Positions 10,975 to 21,935 are shown, counted from the first letter of the stretch. The stretch: 64,000 nucleotides of DNA from Candidatus Anaerostipes avistercoris (GCA_019119895.1 DWWD01000030.1:1-64000), one strand, 5' to 3'. Numbers and translations are program-made. Notes: generated by a model from the letters alone, not told the origin.

Positions 10975-11896
10975 AAGCGATAAACAACAGAAAGAAATGG
11001 AAGAAGATTCTGCAGCCAGGGAAGAGGAGATTTTTGCCAATGCGCCTGTTGGAAAGGCTCTCGCGTCTATGATCGTACCAACCATTGTCAGTCAGGTTAT
11101 CATTGTGATTTATAATCTGGCAGATACGTGGTTTGTAGGGCTGACAGAAAATGCAAATGCCGTGGCGGCAGTTTCTCTGTGCCTTCCGGTGTATACGATA
11201 CTTTCAGCCATCAGCAATCTGTTTGGAATCGGAGGCGCAGGATCGCTGCTTTACGATATTGTCAAAGGAGGAATTCCGGGATTCTGTATGGTTGCGCTGG
11301 CGATGTTTTCCAACTGTTTCCTGAATTCTATAATATCCACTTTGGGAAGCGAGGCAGTCGCAGGAATCGGAATTGTCCGCAAGATCGACCAGCTTGCCTA
11401 TGCAGTGAACCAGGGAGTGACGCAGGGAATGCTTCCTCTGGTGGCATACTGCTATTCTTCCGGAAGAAGATCCAGAATGTGGAAGGCAGTAGGAATATCA
11501 GCAGTATTTTCAGAAGGATTTTCGTTGATCTGCATGGCAGTTTCACTGATTTTTTCCAATGAGTTAATTACAATCTTTATCCGGGATCCGAAAACAATTT
11601 ATTTCGGAGCAGAATTTCTGCGGATTTTATGTCTGGCGGTGCCGCTTTATACTCTCACTTTCGTGATCACTGCAGTATTTCAGGCGGTGGGACGAGGTGT
11701 GGAACCGTTTGTTTTGTCCGTTCTTCACAAAGGCTCACTGGATATTGTGCTTTTATTCATTTTGCGCCTGCTGGCAGGCGTGGAAAGAATTTTGTGGGCA
11801 GCGCCGACTGCCGAAATGATCGCACTGATCACGGGAATCATCATGCTTGCGGCATTCTGGAAGAAGTTAAATATGAAGTATGCGCAGGTGCGTTGA
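10967..11896 (+). pseudogene. MATE-family efflux pump with a large internal in-frame deletion
   Basis: VPTIVSQVIIVIYNLADTWFVG...NLFGIGGAGSL joined to YDIVKGGIPGFCMVALAMFSNCFLN; 309 aa versus ~450 typical. Confidence 0.8.
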
Positions 11897-12014
11897 CGGT
11901 GTCTCTGCGGCTGTGATAGACTGAAAATACAAGGGTTTTCCTTATGACAGGATGAGGAAGATCTTTGTATTTTTTGTTATTGGAATAGATTTTACTGAAT
12001 GTAAGAGGAATGTT

Positions 12015-12689
12015 ATGACAGAAATATATTATGTAGAAGATGATGAAGATATTGCAGGGATTGTAAAAGAATATCTTGAATCACGAACTTTCAAAGTGAC
12101 GCTTTACAGGGCTGCAGAGGAAGTAAAAGAATCACTGGGAAAACAGCGTCCGGATCTTATTTTGCTGGACTGGAATCTCCCGGATGAAGAAGGCAGCCGG
12201 CTTTGCCGGTGGATCCGCTCCAGATGGCAGGAGCTGCCGCTGATGTTTCTAACGGTCAGGAATGAAACAAAGGATATTGTAAAAGGGTTTCAGAATGGCG
12301 CAGATGACTATGTGGAAAAGCCATTTGAATTGGAAGTTCTGTATTCGCGCATCTGTGCCCTGCTTCGGAGAGCAGGGAATGTTCCCGGGCAGACGGTGAT
12401 ATCCTGCGGGAATCTGACCATTGATAAAGAAAAAATGATGGTATTCTGCGGCGGACAGGAGGTTTCCGTGAGCCGGTCAGAATATCAGATGCTTCTTATT
12501 TTGATGGAACATAAGGGAATGACAGTGACAAGGCAGAGACTGCTGGAAAAAATATGGGATGAAAATGGAAATTTTGTGAATGACAATACACTGACTGTCG
12601 CCATGAAACGTCTGCGTCAGAAGCTGAACCAGCCGGCATGTATCAAAACCATAAGGAGTTTTGGGTATCGTATGGAGGATGAAATATGA
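12015..12689 (+). CDS. OmpR-family response regulator
   Basis: Receiver (VEDDEDI, LLDWNLPD, VEKPFE) plus winged HTH. Confidence 0.92.
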   Translation: MTEIYYVEDDEDIAGIVKEYLESRTFKVTLYRAAEEVKESLGKQRPDLILLDWNLPDEEGSRLCRWIRSRWQELPLMFLTVRNETKDIVKGFQNGADDYVEKPFELEVLYSRICALLRRAGNVPGQTVISCGNLTIDKEKMMVFCGGQEVSVSRSEYQMLLILMEHKGMTVTRQRLLEKIWDENGNFVNDNTLTVAMKRLRQKLNQPACIKTIRSFGYRMEDEI

Positions 12690-13858
12690 CAGAACGGAAA
12701 ATTAAGATTCTAATGGGGCTTGCCGCTTTTCTTATTGTCTGTTCTGTCTCTGCTTTTGCAATGTATCAGTATCAGGCGAGAGAACAGTACAGACTGCTGG
12801 ACGCTTTTTGTGAAAGACTGCAGGAAGAACGGCCAGATGTGGAACAGACTATGCTGGAAATTATCAAAGAGAAAGATGTTCTGAGAGAATCCGAAACTTC
12901 GGGATATCTGGAAACTTTTGGATATACTCCGTCGGATCTGGGATGGAATCGGGGAATTTTCCTGAAAAGTGCGGGCGCAGGGCTTCTGACAGGAGGAATT
13001 CTGCTTTTCTGCGGATTCATATACTGGAGAAGGAATATATTTCAGAGAATCCGCATCCTGACAGATGATCTTGAAAAAATGAATCAGGGAGATTCTGTTC
13101 TGCTTCGAAAAGAGGCAGAGGGAGAGTTTTCAAAACTGCAGGATGAGATTTATAAAACTGTTACGTCACTGCAGCAGACGCGGGATTATGCGGTCAGAGC
13201 GAAAAATCAGTTTGCGGATCATCTTTCCAATATTGCCCATCAGCTGAAAACGCCGGTAACATCCATTTCTTTGTCTCTTCAGATGCTGCAGAAGACGAAT
13301 TCTTCTAAATATATTCTTCAAATAAAAAGACAGCTGAACCGATTAAAATATCTGGAAGAAGCACTGCTTCTTCTCGCCCGTATTGATGCAGGGACGCTTG
13401 TTCTGAAAAAAGGGAAAACCGATGTTTTTACCCTGCTGATGCTGGCGGCGGATAATTTACAGGAATTGTCCGTACAATATGGCGTTTCTATCGATGTTTT
13501 AAAGACAGAAGAGGCAGATATTTCGGCAGATCCGGAGTGGACCATGGAGGCAGTGATAAATCTGATGAAAGACTGTATGGAACACAGTCCCGAAGGAGGC
13601 AGAGTTTACTGTACTTATGAAAAAAATCCATTGTATATACAGATAAATATATGGGATGAAGGACCGGGTTTTCCGGAAGAAGATATCCCTTATTTATTTG
13701 ACCGGTTTTTCAGGGGCAAAAATGCGAAAAAAGACAGCATAGGAATCGGACTTTCGATTGCAAGGGAAATAATAGAGATGCAGGACGGAGTTGTAAGGGC
13801 GTACAATCGTCCACAGGGAGGTGCCTGTTTTGAGATCAGGATGTATCAGAGGGAATAG
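12686..13858 (+). CDS. Sensor histidine kinase
   Basis: 2 TM, HAMP-like region, SNIAHQLKTPVTSI H-box, HATPase GIGLSIAREI. Confidence 0.92.
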   Translation: MTERKIKILMGLAAFLIVCSVSAFAMYQYQAREQYRLLDAFCERLQEERPDVEQTMLEIIKEKDVLRESETSGYLETFGYTPSDLGWNRGIFLKSAGAGLLTGGILLFCGFIYWRRNIFQRIRILTDDLEKMNQGDSVLLRKEAEGEFSKLQDEIYKTVTSLQQTRDYAVRAKNQFADHLSNIAHQLKTPVTSISLSLQMLQKTNSSKYILQIKRQLNRLKYLEEALLLLARIDAGTLVLKKGKTDVFTLLMLAADNLQELSVQYGVSIDVLKTEEADISADPEWTMEAVINLMKDCMEHSPEGGRVYCTYEKNPLYIQINIWDEGPGFPEEDIPYLFDRFFRGKNAKKDSIGIGLSIAREIIEMQDGVVRAYNRPQGGACFEIRMYQRE

Positions 13859-13930
13859 CCTCTGATATGTCACCGGAATGTCATTTTTCTTTGTTATGAT
13901 AAGAAAAACTAAGGTTGAAGGAGGAAGAAA

Positions 13931-14611
13931 ATGGAGATTCTCAGGTGTGAAGGCGTAACAAAAGAATTTGGAAAGGGAGAAAATCAGGTAACTGCCCTGA
14001 GCGGAGTGAATCTGTCAGTGGAACAGGGAGAATTTGCGGCAGTGGTTGGCAGATCAGGATCAGGAAAATCCACGCTTCTGCATATCCTTGGGAGTGTGGA
14101 CAGACCGACAGAAGGATCTGTCATAGTGGATGGAGTGGATCTGGGAACATTAAATGCCGCTGAATCGGCAGTCTTCCGGAGAAGAAAGATAGGTCTGGTC
14201 TATCAATTTTATAATCTGATCCCTACATTGACCATTGAAAAAAATATTTTGATGCCCCTGCTTTTGGACAAGCGAAAACCGGAACAGGAATATTATGAAC
14301 AAATCATAAGGACGCTGGGGCTGGAGGAAAAGCGAAATATGCTCCCATATCAGCTGTCCGGAGGGCAGCAGCAGAGAGCTGCCATTGCAAGAGCTCTGAT
14401 TTACCGTCCGGCTATTTTGCTGGCCGATGAGCCTACCGGGAATCTGGATCGAAAAAATTCCAGAGAAATCATGGATTTGATAAAAGTATTTCACAGGAAT
14501 CTGAAGCAGACAATCCTGCTGATTACTCATGATGAAACATTTGCTTTGGAAGCGGACCGCATCATTACCATGGAAGATGGACACATCATCGCAGATCAGA
14601 GCAGGAGGTAG
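13931..14611 (+). CDS. ABC transporter ATP-binding protein (MacB/Bce-like)
   Basis: GRSGSGKSTLL, LSGGQQQRAAIARAL, LLADEPTGNLD. Confidence 0.94.
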   Translation: MEILRCEGVTKEFGKGENQVTALSGVNLSVEQGEFAAVVGRSGSGKSTLLHILGSVDRPTEGSVIVDGVDLGTLNAAESAVFRRRKIGLVYQFYNLIPTLTIEKNILMPLLLDKRKPEQEYYEQIIRTLGLEEKRNMLPYQLSGGQQQRAAIARALIYRPAILLADEPTGNLDRKNSREIMDLIKVFHRNLKQTILLITHDETFALEADRIITMEDGHIIADQSRR

Positions 14612-14614
14612 GAT

Positions 14615-16804
14615 ATGTGGAAGAATTATTCAGAAGGTTATCTGAAACATAACCGAAAAACCTGTATTTCTATTATGACGGCAGCATTCGGTGCCATGAT
14701 GTTTTTGTCACTGATCTGTACTATAGCTTTTAATTTATGGAAATACGAGATTGAGCGGATTGAACTGGAAGAGGGAGGCTGGCAGGGACGGATTATTTCT
14801 GAACTCAGTGAAAATGATATAGAGAAAATTCAGCAGTTTAAGGATGTAGAGCGGGCAGAGATAAATAAAGATTTATCGGATGAGAAGACAGTGATAGATA
14901 TTTATTTCAAAAATATGCGGACAATATACAGCGATATGCCCGAAATTGCCGGGTATCTTGGGGTGGAAGAAGAGGAAATCCAATACCATGCACGGCTGCT
15001 GTCCTGTTATTTTATTACAGATCCGCAGGATAAAGAACCGCCTTTGCTTCTGCCGTTTTTTGCAGTCATTCTGTTTTTCATTTGTCTGTCGCTGATTCTT
15101 ATTATCAGGAATTCCTTTGAAATCTCAATGAGATCAAGAATCCGTCAGTTTGGAATTCTCTCAGGCATTGGCGCCACACCCAGACAGATCCGGATCTGTC
15201 TCCTTCAGGAAGCGGCAGTGCTGAGCATTCTGCCGATTCTTCTGGGAACGGCGGCGGGAATCGGAGGCAGTTTTGGCATCATAAAAGCAGTCAATCATTT
15301 TGCTGAAAATGTGGCCGGGAGACATCCGGCTGTATTTCAATATCATCCCCTGATATTACTGATTTCCCTTTTCCTTGCCGCAGTCACCGTATTTTTGTCC
15401 GCATGGATTCCTGCGGGGAAATTAAGCCGGATGACGCCGATGGAAGCTGTGAGAAACGCGGAGGGACTCCATTTGAAAAAAAGAAAGCGTTCTATGATCC
15501 TGTCCGGAATTTTTGGAATCAGAGGAGAATTGGCCGGAAATGCACTGAAGGCGCAGAACAGGGCTTACAGGATTTCCAATGTGTCTCTGGTTTTGTCATT
15601 TTTAAGTTTCACTTTGATGATGTGCTTTTTTACTCTGTCTGATATCAGTACACGTTATACGTATTTTGAGAGATATCAGGATACATGGGATGTTATGGCA
15701 GAAATCAAAGATACAGAGCTTGCTGATTTTGACCGGATGCAGGAAATCAGGGAGCTTCCGGGAATCCGGGACAGTATTTTATATCAGAAAGCGGAAATGC
15801 GCATTTCTCTGCCCCGGGACTGGCAGAGCCGTCAGCTGCTGGCGCTGGGCGGGCTGGAAGCTCTGACAGGAAATGAGGCTGAGAAAGACAGGCAGGGAAA
15901 TGACACCGTGACATCGCCGGTCATTATTATGGATGATGAGAGTTTTCTGAAATACTGCAGACAGATCGGAGCATCTCCGGAACTGGACGGCGTTGTTGTC
16001 CTGAATCGTATCTGGGACAGCAAAAACAGCAATTTCAGGAACAGAAAATACATTCCGTTTGTAAAGGAAAATAAAACGGCAGCGTCTGTTGATGAAGAGG
16101 GCGAAGAATCAAAAGAAATTCCTATCCTGGCGTATACGCAGGATGAGCCGAAGCTGCGGGAAGAATACGCGGATTATGCTCTGGTACAGTTTATGCCCCT
16201 TTCTCTGTGGAAAAACATAGGAGATCATACCGGGGAGACGTCGGCATATGTTCGGATTCTGGGGCGTCAGGGAATTGATCTTAAGGAATGCAGTTCGATA
16301 GAAGCCGGAATAGAAAAAATATTGGACACATCTTACGATTATGAAATAGAAAACCGTATCCAGGAAAGAATATCAAATGAGGAAATGCTTCAGGGAGCAA
16401 AAATGATCATCGGAGGATTCTGCATTCTGATTGCAGTCATCGGAATTGCCAATATATTTTCTGTGACGCTGGGATTTGTACAACAGAGAAAAAGAGAATT
16501 TGCCCAGTATCTGTCAGTTGGAATGACACCAAAGGATATGCGCAGCGTATTTTGTATGGAAGCTTTTGTAACGGCAGGACGTCCGATTCTGATCACGGTT
16601 CCTCTGACTGCGGCAGCGGTCACATTCATGATTGCAGCAAGTCATCTGGATCCTGAGGTATTTGTGCGGGAAGCACCGGTGGTTCCAATGCTGATATTTG
16701 CGGCAGCAATCATAGTTTTTGTGGCTCTGGCATATTATATCGGAGGCAGAAGGGTTTTAAACTGTGATTTGAGTGAAATTTTGAAAGATGATACGCTGAA
16801 TTGA
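14615..16804 (+). CDS. FtsX-like ABC transporter permease
   Basis: 729 aa with repeated FtsX-type TM blocks (RQFGILSGIGATPRQIR; REFAQYLSVGMTPKDMR). Confidence 0.9.
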   Translation: MWKNYSEGYLKHNRKTCISIMTAAFGAMMFLSLICTIAFNLWKYEIERIELEEGGWQGRIISELSENDIEKIQQFKDVERAEINKDLSDEKTVIDIYFKNMRTIYSDMPEIAGYLGVEEEEIQYHARLLSCYFITDPQDKEPPLLLPFFAVILFFICLSLILIIRNSFEISMRSRIRQFGILSGIGATPRQIRICLLQEAAVLSILPILLGTAAGIGGSFGIIKAVNHFAENVAGRHPAVFQYHPLILLISLFLAAVTVFLSAWIPAGKLSRMTPMEAVRNAEGLHLKKRKRSMILSGIFGIRGELAGNALKAQNRAYRISNVSLVLSFLSFTLMMCFFTLSDISTRYTYFERYQDTWDVMAEIKDTELADFDRMQEIRELPGIRDSILYQKAEMRISLPRDWQSRQLLALGGLEALTGNEAEKDRQGNDTVTSPVIIMDDESFLKYCRQIGASPELDGVVVLNRIWDSKNSNFRNRKYIPFVKENKTAASVDEEGEESKEIPILAYTQDEPKLREEYADYALVQFMPLSLWKNIGDHTGETSAYVRILGRQGIDLKECSSIEAGIEKILDTSYDYEIENRIQERISNEEMLQGAKMIIGGFCILIAVIGIANIFSVTLGFVQQRKREFAQYLSVGMTPKDMRSVFCMEAFVTAGRPILITVPLTAAAVTFMIAASHLDPEVFVREAPVVPMLIFAAAIIVFVALAYYIGGRRVLNCDLSEILKDDTLN

Positions 16805-16907
16805 TAAAAGGGAAATTTTCCATTCCTTCTCTTTACATTGCAGTAAATAGATAATATAATGGACAAAAAAGTGTAATATATTATCAAAAAAGAGGAGGGA
16901 AGACATA

Positions 16908-17459
16908 TTGGATACAATGAATCAGATTGTAGCCGGAAATATCAGGCGGCTCAGGAAAGAAAAGAAGCTGACCATGGAAGAACTGGCAAAATTAAGCGGA
17001 GTCAGCAAAAGCATGCTGGCGCAGATTGAGCGGGGAGATGGAAATCCTACGATTTCAACGCTGTGGAAAATATCCAACGGAATGAAAGTGCCGTTTGACG
17101 CGCTGACCGTGCGTCCGGAAGTTACCTATGAGATTGTAAAAAAGGAGGAAATACAGCCGATTCTGGAAGATGATGGAAGAGTCAGAAACTATTCCATTTT
17201 TCCGGATGATGAGAACCGCAGATTTGCCGTCTATTATCTGGAACTGGACCCGGACAGTTACTCGAAGTCGGAGCCTCATCTTCGAGGAACAACGGAGTTT
17301 ATCACGGTGTTTTCAGGAACAATTGAAATAGAAGCCGATGGAAAACAGTTTCAGGTGTCAGAAGGAGAAAATATTCGGTTCAAAGGGGATACAGAACATT
17401 CCTATCGGAATTCAGGAGAAGAAACTGCGGTGCTTCACATGATTTTGTATAATCCGTAA
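16908..17459 (+). CDS. XRE-family regulator with C-terminal cupin domain
   Basis: HTH MEELAKLSGVSKSMLAQIERGDGNPTISTLWKI plus cupin; TTG or internal ATG start. Confidence 0.9.
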   Translation: MDTMNQIVAGNIRRLRKEKKLTMEELAKLSGVSKSMLAQIERGDGNPTISTLWKISNGMKVPFDALTVRPEVTYEIVKKEEIQPILEDDGRVRNYSIFPDDENRRFAVYYLELDPDSYSKSEPHLRGTTEFITVFSGTIEIEADGKQFQVSEGENIRFKGDTEHSYRNSGEETAVLHMILYNP

Positions 17460-17479
17460 GAAGGGAATGGAGAAAAAGA

Positions 17480-17551
17480 ATGAAAAGAAGATCTCATATG
17501 CTGAAAAAAGCGTTTGCCGCGGCATTCCCTTATACGATTCCGATGGAATGA
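17480..17551 (+). pseudogene. 5' remnant of an AzlC-family transporter gene
   Basis: MKRRSHMLKKAFAAAFPYTIPME*: AzlC-like N-terminus, stops after 23 aa, downstream of an XRE-cupin regulator. Confidence 0.65.
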
Positions 17552-18074
17552 AGAAGTCAATGCCCGGAAACTCCATGCGGTGAAAGGGTGTGCAAAGTTA
17601 AATCAGGCAGATCAGACGGACAGCGGGGCGGTAGAAGCTGCTATCAGGGAATTGTTCGGATCTGCGGGAAAAGACCCGTCAATTCTCCCGGGATTTGCCT
17701 GTGATAACGGAAAGAATATCCATGTGGGAGAAGATTTTCTGGTAAATTATAATGTAACCATACTGGACATCGCACCGGTTTCCATCGGCGATTACGTGAT
17801 GATCGGACCTAATACGCTGATTACGACAGTCAATCATCCGATTTCACCGAAGAAGAGACGCAGACATCTGGGACAGGCTAAACCGGTTGTGATAGGAAAC
17901 GATGTATGGATCGGCGGAGGATGTACGATCCTGCCGGGAGTGACCATTGGAAATAACGTGGTTGTGGCAGCAGGAGCGGTTGTAACGAAAGACGTTCCGG
18001 ATAACTGCATCGTCGGCGGAGTGCCGGCAAAAATCATCCGTGAAATAGAAGATGACACAGAACAGGAAGAATAG
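17538..18074 (+). pseudogene. Maltose/galactoside O-acetyltransferase-like (hexapeptide repeat), 5'-truncated
   Basis: NIHVGEDFLVNYNVTILD...VVIGNDVWIGGGCTILPGVTIG; expected N-terminus missing and out of frame with the AzlC remnant. Confidence 0.7.
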
Positions 18075-18082
18075 GGGGAATG

Positions 18083-18126
18083 GAAACCATGAAGTTATGT
18101 GGATGACTTCATGGTTTCTTCTTTTT
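18083..18126 (+). terminator. Rho-independent terminator
   Basis: AAACCATGAAGT...ACTTCATGGTTTCTTCTTTTTT. Confidence 0.85.
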
Positions 18127-18219
18127 TATTTCCTGTTTATTCCGAAGAGAAAGACGCCCGGGGTTGACATAGTATCAGAAATAGCAGAGAATAGAATAAT
18201 AGTAGAGAAGGAGGACATC

Positions 18220-19164
18220 ATGGAGAATTTAATTTTCAGCCTGAATGCGACAGTTCCGATCTTTCTGATGATGATTCTGGGACTGCTGTTTAAAAAAATC
18301 GGATGGATCGATGACGATTTTGCGTCAAAAATGAATAAATTTGTATTTCTTGTGCCGCTGCCGGTCCTGGTATTTGAGGATCTGGCAACGGTTGATTTTT
18401 CTAAAGTGTGGGATTTCAGATTTGTCATTTTCTGTTTTGCCGTTACGTTCATCAGCATAGGAATTTCCGCGGCGGTTTCTTTCCTGTGGAAGGATAAGTC
18501 AATCCAGGGGGAATTTATACAGGCATCTTACCGGAGCAGCGCGGCGCTGCTTGGAATTGCTTTTATTCAGAATATATACGGTGATGCAGGCATGGCTCCG
18601 CTGATGATTATCGGGAGTGTGCCTCTTTATAACATTATGGCGGTTGTGGTATTGTCTTTTTTTCAGCCGCAGCCTCAGAAAATGACCAGGGAAGTATGGC
18701 TCAGAACATTAAAAGGAATCATTACGAATCCGATCATTATCGGGATTGCGGCGGGACTGATCTGGTCTGCGTTTCGGATTCCGATGCCGGAGATTATGGC
18801 GAAAACGGTTTCGAATATCGGTTCCTGCGCTACGCCGCTTGGACTTATGGCGATGGGCGCGACCTTTGAGATCCGCAAGGCGTCTAAGAAAGTAAAACCT
18901 GCGGCGGTGGCGGCTGTGATGAAACTTGTGGGATTTGCGGCGCTGTTCCTCCCGGCGGCAGTTACGCTTGGATTTCGAAGAGAACAGCTGGTGGCGATTT
19001 TAATTATGCTGGGATCAGCAACTACAGTCAGCTGTTATGTTATGGCAAAAAATATGGGACATGAGGGAACACTGACTTCCAGTACGGTCATGCTGACGAC
19101 GCTGTTCAGTGCATTTACTGTTACGGGCTGGCTCTATATTCTGAGAAGTTTGTCATTTATATAA
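18220..19164 (+). CDS. AEC-family transporter
   Basis: Multi-TM; FLMMILGLLFKKIGWIDDDFASKMNKFVFLVPLPVLVFEDLA. Confidence 0.87.
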   Translation: MENLIFSLNATVPIFLMMILGLLFKKIGWIDDDFASKMNKFVFLVPLPVLVFEDLATVDFSKVWDFRFVIFCFAVTFISIGISAAVSFLWKDKSIQGEFIQASYRSSAALLGIAFIQNIYGDAGMAPLMIIGSVPLYNIMAVVVLSFFQPQPQKMTREVWLRTLKGIITNPIIIGIAAGLIWSAFRIPMPEIMAKTVSNIGSCATPLGLMAMGATFEIRKASKKVKPAAVAAVMKLVGFAALFLPAAVTLGFRREQLVAILIMLGSATTVSCYVMAKNMGHEGTLTSSTVMLTTLFSAFTVTGWLYILRSLSFI

Positions 19165-19302
19165 CAAAGTATGCTGCCTATATAAAAAAGTATAAGGGAA
19201 TTGTATTGGATTCAATACATAAATATGATAGAATGTGAGAATAAGATGACAATGTTTTGGAGAATGTCCATGACATTCTTGAAAAAAGGATGGATAAAAT
19301 TT

Positions 19303-21456
19303 ATGAAGCGATATTTTGATAATTATATGATAAAGCATCCGGTATCCGTTCAGCCGATGATGGAAATCGAAGGATTTCTTGTACGTCCGGGTATGTTTGA
19401 CCTGAATGGAGCGACTGAGCTGCCAATCGGAGTAAATTTTACGATTCATACCAGCGGCGGAACAGGATGTGAACTGCTGTTGTTTCATATAGGGGAAGAA
19501 GAACCTTACGCGGTCATTCCATTTCCGGAATCCTATAAGATCGGAGATGTCTATTCCATGATCGTGTTTGAATTAGATATCAATGAATTTGAGTATGCTT
19601 ACCGGATTGACGGGCCGTATGACCCGGAGAAGGGACTGCTGTTTGATAAGAAGAATATTCTGCTGGATCCTTATGCCCGGGCAGTTGCCGGAAGGCGGAC
19701 ATGGGGAAAGAAACGGCAGGCGCCATACCATGCCCGGGTGGTAAAGGATGTGTTTGACTGGGGAGACAGACCTCAGTCTGACCGGGAAATGAGCGATCTG
19801 ATCATATATGAGCTCCATGTGAGAGGATTTACAAAACATCCTTCATCCAATGTGAAGCATGGAGGAACTTTTGAGGGACTGAAGGAAAAAATTCCTTATC
19901 TGAAAGAGCTCGGCATCAACGCGGTGGAACTGATGCCGGTATTTGAATTTGACGAGACGATCAATGCCAGAGAAGTCGACGGGAACACGCTTCTGGAGTA
20001 CTGGGGGTATAATACTGTCAGTTACTTTTCGCCAAATAATAATTATGCGGCACTGGATGATTTTAAGAAAGAAGGATGGGAGCTGAAGGAACTGATCCGG
20101 GAGCTCCACGAAAATGGAATCGAGGTTATTCTGGATGTTGTATTCAATCATACGGCAGAAGGAAATGAAGATGGACCGAATTTCTGTTTCAAGGGACTTG
20201 ATAATAATATTTACTATATCCTTACGCCGGAGGGAAAATATTATAATTTCAGCGGATGCGGCAACACACTGAACTGCAATCATCCGATCGTACAGCAGAT
20301 GATTCTGGAATGTCTCAGATACTGGACCATTAACTACCGTGTGGACGGTTTCCGTTTTGATCTTGCCAGTATCCTTGGAAGAAATGAGGACGGCATGCCG
20401 ATGAACAATCCTCCGCTGCTTAAGAATCTGGCCTATGATCCGATTCTTAAGAATGTAAAACTGATTGCGGAGGCATGGGACGCGGACGGACTTTACCAGG
20501 TGGGAAGCTTCCCGGCCAACCGCCGCTGGGCAGAGTGGAACGGAAGATACCGGGATGCGGTCAGAGGCTTCCTGAAAGGAGATTTCTGGGAATCATGGAA
20601 CGCGGCGTGGAGTATTTCCGGATCCGGAGACCTTTACGGCGATTATTATACTGAATATAACGGACATTATGCAGGATATAATTCCAGCGTCAATTTCCTG
20701 ACCTGCCACGACGGATTTACGATGTATGACCTGTATTCTTATAATGAAAAGCACAATGAAGCCAATGGATGGAATAACACCGACGGATCCGACGACAACC
20801 GCAGCTGGAACTGCGGGGCGGAAGGAGAGACCGATGATCCGGAAGTCCTGAACCTGAGGTTCCGAATGATCCGAAATGCCTGCGCGGTGCTCATGTGCAG
20901 CAGGGGAACGCCGATGTTCCTGGCGGGCGATGAATTCGGCAATACCCAGTTTGGGAATAATAATGCTTACTGCCAGGACAATGAAATTTCCTGGCTGGAC
21001 TGGCGGCTGCTGGATAAAAACAGGAATCTGTTTGAATTCTTTAAGTTTATGATCGCTTATCGAAAGAAACATCCGTCAATCCGCAGGAAACTGCCGGATG
21101 CGGTCTGCGGGATCGAGGGACTTTCCACTTATAATATCCATGCAGAGAAGATGACAGTTTCCAGAGATGACAGGATTTTCTCTAATGTCTTTGCGGGATA
21201 CGATGAAGAACAGGAGCAGGATGATCTTGTCTATATTACCATCAACGCTTATTGGGATAATATTTCCATTCAGCTGCCGGATATCGGAGAGAACATGTCA
21301 TGGCATTTAAGCGTGGATACCTTCGGAGACGAGGAAGGAAATTACTGCTTTCCGGAAGGAGAAGAAAAAAGAATCGACGGCGATTATGTTATGAGACCAA
21401 GAACCGTTGCGGTATTTACCGGACGGCGCAGTCAGAACACGGCAAATGAGGGATAG
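19303..21456 (+). CDS. GH13 glycogen debranching / isoamylase-type enzyme
   Basis: IYELHVRGFTKHPSS, VILDVVFNHTAEG, VDGFRFDLASILGR, NFLTCHDGFTMYDL. Confidence 0.9.
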   Translation: MKRYFDNYMIKHPVSVQPMMEIEGFLVRPGMFDLNGATELPIGVNFTIHTSGGTGCELLLFHIGEEEPYAVIPFPESYKIGDVYSMIVFELDINEFEYAYRIDGPYDPEKGLLFDKKNILLDPYARAVAGRRTWGKKRQAPYHARVVKDVFDWGDRPQSDREMSDLIIYELHVRGFTKHPSSNVKHGGTFEGLKEKIPYLKELGINAVELMPVFEFDETINAREVDGNTLLEYWGYNTVSYFSPNNNYAALDDFKKEGWELKELIRELHENGIEVILDVVFNHTAEGNEDGPNFCFKGLDNNIYYILTPEGKYYNFSGCGNTLNCNHPIVQQMILECLRYWTINYRVDGFRFDLASILGRNEDGMPMNNPPLLKNLAYDPILKNVKLIAEAWDADGLYQVGSFPANRRWAEWNGRYRDAVRGFLKGDFWESWNAAWSISGSGDLYGDYYTEYNGHYAGYNSSVNFLTCHDGFTMYDLYSYNEKHNEANGWNNTDGSDDNRSWNCGAEGETDDPEVLNLRFRMIRNACAVLMCSRGTPMFLAGDEFGNTQFGNNNAYCQDNEISWLDWRLLDKNRNLFEFFKFMIAYRKKHPSIRRKLPDAVCGIEGLSTYNIHAEKMTVSRDDRIFSNVFAGYDEEQEQDDLVYITINAYWDNISIQLPDIGENMSWHLSVDTFGDEEGNYCFPEGEEKRIDGDYVMRPRTVAVFTGRRSQNTANEG

Positions 21457-21533
21457 CTTCTGCCGTCTCAGGCGGAAGCTCCAGATAGAAAATGAACACA
21501 CCCATTGGTACAGGATAAGTACCAGGAAAGGAG

Positions 21534-21806
21534 ATGCCTATGAAGTGCCCAGTATGTAAAAATGTTACTCTGCTCATGTCGGAGAAACACGGTGTAGAAA
21601 TTGATTATTGTCCGGAATGCCGGGGAATCTGGCTGGACCGGGGAGAGCTGGATAAGATCATCGAGAGAGCTTCTGAATATGAGGAAGCCTATGACTATGA
21701 TGAGAAGCCAAAGGAGAAATCCAAAGGTAAAACCAAATATAATCAAAAGCCAAAAAAGAAAAGCGCATTTTTGGGAGATATCCTGGAAATCTTTGGAGGC
21801 GATTGA
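21534..21806 (+). CDS. zf-TFIIB domain protein
   Basis: MKCPVCKNVTL...DYCPECRGIWLDRGELDKI. Confidence 0.88.
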   Translation: MPMKCPVCKNVTLLMSEKHGVEIDYCPECRGIWLDRGELDKIIERASEYEEAYDYDEKPKEKSKGKTKYNQKPKKKSAFLGDILEIFGGD

Positions 21807-21935
21807 CGTATCAGAAAAGAACACGCAGGGCAGCCGCTGTGAATGCAGCAGGCTGCCCTGTGTTATTTCCGGTTGGAAAAAAGAATCGGAACGTTTATAA
21901 TAATGGCGTAAAAGAATAGAACGAGGAGAGAACAT

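Noticed and set aside
20593-21072. 159-aa antisense ORF in the debranching enzyme gene
   Set aside because: Shadow ORF; the plus-strand GH13 motifs are decisive.
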